Origin: Desulfobacterales bacterium
GTDB lineage: Bacteria; Desulfobacterota; Desulfobacteria; Desulfobacterales; C00003060
Assembly (NCBI GenBank): GCA_030616475.1
Contig: JAUWXF010000011.1
Coordinates: 1 to 44,762, forward strand
Length of the DNA stretch: 44,762 nt
Direction of reading: 5' to 3'
Shown here: in pieces, positions 40,496 to 44,762 of the stretch
Numbering within the stretch: position 1 is the stretch's first letter
How the letters are laid out: every line of letters begins with the position of its first letter
Notes under the pieces: model-generated
Databases searched by the model: none
What the model was told of the DNA's origin: nothing
What the model saw: the letters and a program-made list of their open reading frames with translations, nothing else
Made by a program: the position numbers and the translations under genes

Positions 40496-41061
40496 ACCAA
40501 TGGGGACGTTCATAAATAAATAAGTAAGCGTTATAACATCTAAAAATAACTAAAGAACCAACTTGCTATTGCAATGGCTTAATTATCTGTGACGGTTCAT
40601 GCTGAGATTAGCCCGACTGGATGCCCGCCCGCCTCGCCCGCCCGCCTCGCCTGCTTGTCATCGCCCCGAAATCGTACGCAGCCACGGCAACCTGCCCGCC
40701 TGCCAACGCCTGAGACAGCATTGAGCTTATGTGCCGGCATCTCTGGCAATGGCGGGCAGGTGGCGGGCAGGCACCTGGTGTTGTTCATCACGTTACTATC
40801 CGCGGGATAGAGCGTCGCAAGATATTTTTGAACTATCTATTCAAGAAGCCGTCAAAAGATTCGAGCTGAAGATAGGAGCTTGTTTTGCTGTTGGGCTGTC
40901 AGAGAGTTAGGATATGGGTTGTCGGAACTGGGCAGACGGCTTAGTATGAGCCAGCCTGGTGTGTGGGGTATGCGGTAAGTCGGGAAGAACGGATAGCTAA
41001 ACACACTAAATATCAACCGGTTGACTGAGCTACTTATTTATTTATGAACGTCCCCATTGGT
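40496..41061. mobile_element. Decayed RAYT-type element with 31-bp perfect terminal inverted repeats
   Basis: Termini at 40496-40526 and 41031-41061 are perfect reverse complements over 31 bases, starting 'accaatggggacgttcata'. The 566-bp interior contains a GC island K (40618-40780; part of it, 40695-40740, is an inverted near-copy of 10871-10917) and the 3' remnant of a REP-associated tyrosine transposase. The left end lies 12 nt after 'gcataac' (40478-40484), which may be the start of a second attC. Confidence 0.72.
40803..41030 (+). pseudogene. REP-associated tyrosine transposase (RAYT), C-terminal remnant
   Basis: In one frame: 'RDRASQDIFELSIQEAVKRF' then 'ELKIGACF'. After a frameshift near 40890: 'AVRELGYGLSELGRRLSMSQ', then 'PGVW', then stops interrupt further family-like sequence. 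This is the helical/HTH tail found after the Y1 transposase domain in many RAYTs (recognised by eye). The catalytic Y1 domain is absent. Not expressed as an enzyme. Confidence 0.6.
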
Positions 41062-41736
41062 GCCCAATTCATGGCCGTGCGTGGGAAATGTTTTACCCAT
41101 CAAATGCTCAGAAGTGGCATTTTTTTCCCCAATCTATTGCCTTGCATACCCAATATTCTGGATCTGATTCTTAGTGCATTTGGAGCTAACACACTAGAAT
41201 TCAAAGGCAAATCGTTTAACCCATCATTTAACCCACTTGAGAATCGGAACTTGCACGATTTTTGCATCTTAGGGCTTCTCAACGGAGCAAGCTCCCTATC
41301 AGCTAGGACCTAATTGCAGTTTCCATGAGCTTCTATATACCCTCTCCCAAAGAGCGAGTTGTTAGCAACTGATACTGCAGGGGAGCTTTCCAAAAAAGAA
41401 CGCCCTTTAGGCTTAAAAATATGTCATTGGCATTCTAGGATTGACTATATATGCACCGGTTATGCGCCGGTGAAGTCATGCCACAAGAAATGAATAGTTG
41501 TCTTTTGACTAATTCATTAATTTTTGTTATGGTCCCAAACGCACAGTGCTAAAGACAATTCTGGAGGAAAAATTGGCCATCATCTCTGCCTCTGAGACCA
41601 CCTGTTTTTGTGAAATCAAGGAGTAATGAAAAGAAATCAAACAATTAGTCTGCCCAAAATAAGGAATTTCGGATTATTTTGTACAGTAGAGATCTTTATT
41701 AACTTTTTGAAGTTATTCTGAAAAAGGAGGTGCTGT
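41062..41736. other. 675-bp gap without a confident gene
   Basis: A plus-strand frame beginning at 41044 inside the element's right arm (89 codons) has no family features. 'gtttaacccatcatttaacc' (41215) is a local repeat. AAGGAGGTG at 41724-41732 is the ribosome-binding site of the next gene. Nothing else recognised. Confidence 0.45.
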
Positions 41737-42864
41737 ATGAAAAACTCTTTCCCTCGTTATTCTAAGTATGCGCTTGGTCTCTTTGTATTTGTTCTTGCAT
41801 TCTCTCTTATCTACTGGGCAGGGGGTGGCAATTTCCTTAGACCTGCCGGAGTGGAAGCCAAGATCACCCAAGAAACGATCCCGTTGGACAAAGCCAACCC
41901 GCACGTTCAAGCGGTGATGGCCGTACAAAATCGCCATACCCCTGACCTGATGGATATGCCGGAGGTTGTCGGCACAGCTACAGGACTGAATGAGGCCGGC
42001 AGGCCGGCTATCCTGGTATTTACTAAGAATCCGGTGGAGGCGGGAGTGATTCCCAGGCGTTTGGAAGGCGTGCCAGTTGTTGTAAAAGTTACGGGAGAGA
42101 TTGTCGCTATGCCACGTAAACCCAAGCCTGATAAGCCCGCCAAGGATAGGGTTGATCCAACTGCCAGGTTTGACAGACCCGTGCCAATCGGTGTTTCAAC
42201 CGGTAACGAAGGCGAGTGTTCCGCCGGGACCATTGGTGCAAGGGTTAAGGATGGTAGCGGAAATGTTTACGCCCTGAGCAATAACCATGTATATGCGCTG
42301 GAAAATTGTGATTGCATTGATAGTAATGTTCTTCAACCCGGTCTCTATGATACCGGTTGTGTATCTAGTGACACTGACGTGATTGGCACCCTCAGTGATT
42401 TTGAGCCGATCGTTTTCTCCACGTCGGCCAGTAACACCATTGATGCGGCAATTGCTCTTCTCTCCTCAATGGACAATCATCTAGGCAACTCCACGCCATC
42501 TGACGGGTATGGGACACCCAAATCGACCACAGTCGGTGCAGAGGAAGTATTTATTGGTCTGCCAGTACAGAAATATGGGCGGACGAGCTCGTTGACAAAG
42601 GGAACAATCGACGCTATTAATATGACGGTGAATGTCGGGTATGGCTCTGGCACTGCCAGGTTCGTCAATCAAATCGCTGTTTACTCCAGAAAACCATTCA
42701 TAAAGCCCGGTGATTCCGGTTCACTTCTTGTGACCGATCCTGGACGTGATCCCGTTGGATTGCTGTTTGCCGGAAACGTGAACGGGAAGTACGGAATCGC
42801 CAATCCGATCCACGCGGTACTAAACAGTTTTGGCGTGACTATAGACGGTGAGCAGGAGCTTTGA
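41737..42864 (+). CDS. Secreted trypsin-like serine protease with N-terminal VGT-type domain
   Basis: 375 residues with AAGGAGGTG upstream. N-terminal membrane/signal segment (11-28). Residues about 57-126 form a small domain ('PEVVGTATG' ... 'IPRRLEGVPV' ... 'TGEIVAMP') that is repeated as a separate protein by the next gene. A chymotrypsin-fold protease follows: His184 in 'LSNNHVYA', Asp236 in 'TIDAAIALL', Ser327 in 'KPGDSGSLL', plus 'YGRTSSLTKGTI'. Four cysteines (161, 191, 193, 208) may form disulfides. Followed by a strong terminator. The substrate is unknown. Confidence 0.82.
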   Translation: MKNSFPRYSKYALGLFVFVLAFSLIYWAGGGNFLRPAGVEAKITQETIPLDKANPHVQAVMAVQNRHTPDLMDMPEVVGTATGLNEAGRPAILVFTKNPVEAGVIPRRLEGVPVVVKVTGEIVAMPRKPKPDKPAKDRVDPTARFDRPVPIGVSTGNEGECSAGTIGARVKDGSGNVYALSNNHVYALENCDCIDSNVLQPGLYDTGCVSSDTDVIGTLSDFEPIVFSTSASNTIDAAIALLSSMDNHLGNSTPSDGYGTPKSTTVGAEEVFIGLPVQKYGRTSSLTKGTIDAINMTVNVGYGSGTARFVNQIAVYSRKPFIKPGDSGSLLVTDPGRDPVGLLFAGNVNGKYGIANPIHAVLNSFGVTIDGEQEL

Positions 42865-42900
42865 CCATCACTGTTTGTTGCGTAAACAAATAAACAAGAT

Positions 42901-42950
42901 GGGGAAAGAGAATACTTCACGACAGTGATTTTCTCTTTCCCCGTTTTTTT
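42901..42950 (+). terminator. Rho-independent terminator after the protease gene
   Basis: Stem 'ggggaaagagaa' (42901-42912) with 'ttctctttcccc' (42931-42942), 12 bp perfect, 18-nt loop, then G and seven Ts (42944-42950). Separates the protease transcript from the small exported protein gene. Confidence 0.85.
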
Positions 42951-43010
42951 CTGAAGCGGATAATCCTGAAGGGAGCAACTAAGAATATTGCCTCAACAGA
43001 GAGACGATTT

Positions 43011-43352
43011 ATGCTTTCTACAATCAAAATAACCGCCCTCACCGTTAGTTTGATCCTTATTGCCGGTACTGTGGCCTGCACGAACGAAAAAATTGCCGGC
43101 CCCCAAGGAGAAAATACAATGGCAGCAAAGACAATTGAACAGGTGCTCAAAGAACACACCGAAGAATTGATGGCCCTCCCCGGCGTTGTAGGCACGGCAC
43201 AAGGCCTCTGCAATGACCAGCCCTGCATAAAAGTATTTGTCATCGAAAAGACACCAGAGTTGGATCAGAAGATTCCTGATACACTTGAAGGTTATCCGGT
43301 AATGATAGAAGAGACGGGGGAGATTCGGGCACTTCCAGAAAATCGGAACTGA
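43011..43352 (+). CDS. Small exported protein homologous to the protease N-terminal domain
   Basis: 113 residues. A signal segment 'IKITALTVSLILIAGTVAC' ends in Cys23, a possible lipidation site although the -3 residue is Thr. The mature part aligns with residues 57-126 of the upstream protease: 'LPGVVGTAQG', 'IKVFVIEKTP', 'IPDTLEGYPV', 'ETGEIRALP'. There is no protease domain. It may be a pro-domain-like inhibitor, chaperone or targeting partner (inference). GAGAG precedes the ATG. Separate transcription is likely because of the terminator between the genes. Confidence 0.72.
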   Translation: MLSTIKITALTVSLILIAGTVACTNEKIAGPQGENTMAAKTIEQVLKEHTEELMALPGVVGTAQGLCNDQPCIKVFVIEKTPELDQKIPDTLEGYPVMIEETGEIRALPENRN

Positions 43353-43775
43353 TAAATAATAATGATCTTTTCGATTCTTACTTTCCATCCTAGAAGTAGA
43401 AACTGGTTAGCAAAAGTTGTAATCGGGTCATGAAACGGTCCATATATTGGGGTTCAGGATAGTAGAGGCATTTTGTTGGAGAGTGTAACTTCTTGCTATA
43501 TGTGTACTATTTAAGACTCCGAAGTTTTTAGGTATCCAAACAGTATCACCACTTTTCCGTCCCCGAGTCCCCTGTCATCGGCTGAACCTTCATGGCTCCA
43601 GCCTGAATTTTTCGGCCTCACCTGTGAAAACACTCGTCCAGCCTGTCGGTTGATCGAGATCTATCCCACCGCTTTGACAAATGTCGTGAATTCAATTAAG
43701 AATCGACAATGAAATGGGTTCCTTGATGTGTTTCTATTGAGGTAGCTATTCCGGAGAAATCGGAAGGAGGCTCAG
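43353..43775. repeat. Gap with dispersed ~85-bp repeat, copy 2
   Basis: 43598-43682 repeats the segment at 28707-28790: 'ccagcctgaatttttcgg', 'gaaaacac', 'tgtcggttgatcgagatct', ending in 'tttgacaaat'. TTGACA at 43674-43679 is followed after 17 nt by TAAGAA, a weak -10. GGAAGGAGG at 43762-43770 precedes the DUF169 gene. The rest shows no gene. Confidence 0.65.
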
Positions 43776-44636
43776 ATGAATTTGCAATCGACAAAGGCCA
43801 TCCCTCGGTTCCTTGAAGTCCTGGGGTTGGACGAGGAGCCGATGGGGATCTTTTACACGGATGAAAAGCCTGCTGAAGGATTCTCGCCTAAGCCGTTGGA
43901 TCTGCCCACCCGGGAAAAGGAAAAGAATAACGAGATCGACTGGCAGACCATTTTCGGCCAATTTTCATGCGTCATCGGAAACATTTGGCTGGCTCGTAAG
44001 AAGAAAAGGGCCGCATACTTCGACGCTGAACGCTTCGGCTGCCCGGGCGGCGCCTTCTGGCTTGGCTTCATGAAACCCCAGACCGAAACCATCATCCACT
44101 ACGTTTCCACGGGCGTTCCAGACCGCATGGATGGAGAGCTGTATTGTGACTCACCAGACGAACTCAGGCGGATTTTCGACTACATCGATCCGAGGCCGGC
44201 GCCCAAAAGATTCTGCGTCATAAAGCCTTTAAGCCTATTTGGTGCCAAAGAAGATCCAGAATTGGTTGCTTTCTTCGCCAGACCGGAGACCTTGTGCGGC
44301 CTCCACCAACTGGCCGCCTTTGTGACCAATGACCCGGAAGTGGTCGCCTCACCCTGGGGCGCTGCCTGCACTAACCTGATCACCTGGCCGCTCAAATACC
44401 TGGCCAGGGGAGAAAACAAGGCTGTCCTGGGTGGTTGGGACCCGTCGGCGCGTAAGTTTTTCAAGACGGACGAATTGACTTTCACCGTACCTTATGAAAT
44501 GTTCTGCCAGATGCTTGGACGCTTTGAACAGTCTTTCTTGACGACCAAGACCTGGACCACGGTCCAGAAAAAGATTGCCCGTAGCAAAAGAACCTGGGGC
44601 GAAAAGGCATCGACGATTCTTTTCGTTGACGCATGA
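43776..44636 (+). CDS. DUF169 family protein
   Basis: 286 residues. DUF169 pattern: 'VLGLDEEPMGIFYTDEKP' at the N-terminus, a cysteine-containing 'RFGCPGGAFWLGF', 'VASPWGAACTNLITWP' and C-terminal 'FTVPYEMFCQML'. Common in anaerobic bacteria and archaea; function unknown, with some homologues near metal or one-carbon enzymes. Complete, with GGAAGGAGG upstream. It is the last gene in the window; nothing is recognised after 44637. Confidence 0.87.
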   Translation: MNLQSTKAIPRFLEVLGLDEEPMGIFYTDEKPAEGFSPKPLDLPTREKEKNNEIDWQTIFGQFSCVIGNIWLARKKKRAAYFDAERFGCPGGAFWLGFMKPQTETIIHYVSTGVPDRMDGELYCDSPDELRRIFDYIDPRPAPKRFCVIKPLSLFGAKEDPELVAFFARPETLCGLHQLAAFVTNDPEVVASPWGAACTNLITWPLKYLARGENKAVLGGWDPSARKFFKTDELTFTVPYEMFCQMLGRFEQSFLTTKTWTTVQKKIARSKRTWGEKASTILFVDA

Positions 44637-44762
44637 ATAGATTTACCCTATAATATTTAAATCGGTCCTACATGGCCTTCTCATCAATCTTTTGTCGTGT
44701 GAAGGAGTGGGATCTAGTACGCAAATTAGGATCCTTATTTTGGGACCCGCTTGAAATCGATC

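Noticed and set aside
40478-40537. Second attC between 'gcataac' and 'gttataac'
   Set aside because: The inner arms are not complementary and the RAYT terminus lies between the boxes; at most the left box is original.
41044-41313. 89-codon plus-strand frame after the RAYT element
   Set aside because: It starts inside the terminal repeat, and lacks a ribosome-binding site and family features.

Overview
The window looks like the chromosome of an uncultured or little-studied Desulfobacterota (deltaproteobacterial) organism, inferred from gene content and order. It carries the rpmF-fabG-acpP-rpiB-dCMP deaminase-nrdR-ribD-ribE-ribBA-ribH-nusB series, a PAS/GAF kinase with the N-terminal style common in Desulfobacteraceae, a PEP-CTERM remnant, a 3,5-diaminohexanoate dehydrogenase fragment, and hydantoinase/acyl-CoA chemistry. 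No 16S gene is present, so the placement is an inference.

Layout. Positions 1-10.3 kb (all minus strand) form a housekeeping block: rpmF, an acyl-CoA dehydrogenase, fabG, acpP, rpiB, dCMP deaminase, nrdR and the complete riboflavin set ending in nusB. The plsX/fabH/fabD/fabF genes often found in this neighbourhood are absent. Positions 11-16 kb (plus) hold a Memo-family gene, gltX and glnS, then a tRNA-Gln(CUG) on the minus strand facing glnS. Positions 16-25.4 kb hold an HNH nuclease, a hydantoinase/oxoprolinase pair (hyuB, hyuA), a TIM-barrel isomerase, a small beta-barrel protein, an ADP-ribosylglycohydrolase and an Old-Yellow-Enzyme-type reductase. Positions 25.5-29 kb are a decay zone: AbiE toxin-antitoxin remnants, a chagasin-like inhibitor, a collapsed PEP-CTERM protein and a DJ-1/PfpI fragment. 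Positions 29-38 kb hold a sensor kinase, an operon of Tat-signal radical SAM protein + TldD + TldE, a 3,5-diaminohexanoate dehydrogenase fragment, a DUF2914 protein, a fused diadenylate cyclase-YbbR protein and a frameshifted lexA. Positions 38.5-41 kb contain a relic chromosomal integron: a broken integron-type integrase on minus, a candidate attI core site, a toxin-antitoxin-like cassette ending in a well-formed attC, then a second TA-like module, with a decayed REP-associated transposase element next to it. Positions 41.7-44.7 kb hold a secreted trypsin-like protease, a small exported protein that is a free-standing copy of the protease's N-terminal domain, and a DUF169 protein.

The most unusual theme is in the spacers. 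At least seven intergenic regions contain the same architecture: a short tandem array (7-11 nt unit), a spacer, then the inverted complement of the array. The array unit differs between loci while flanking hairpin caps and internal motifs are conserved. Several of these elements run directly into the stop codon of the neighbouring gene, and two enclose a second shared hairpin element. Together with GC-rich dispersed islands, hairpin doublets, perfect 31- and 36-bp inverted repeats and about ten degraded genes, this indicates a genome heavily remodelled by small non-coding elements and deletions.
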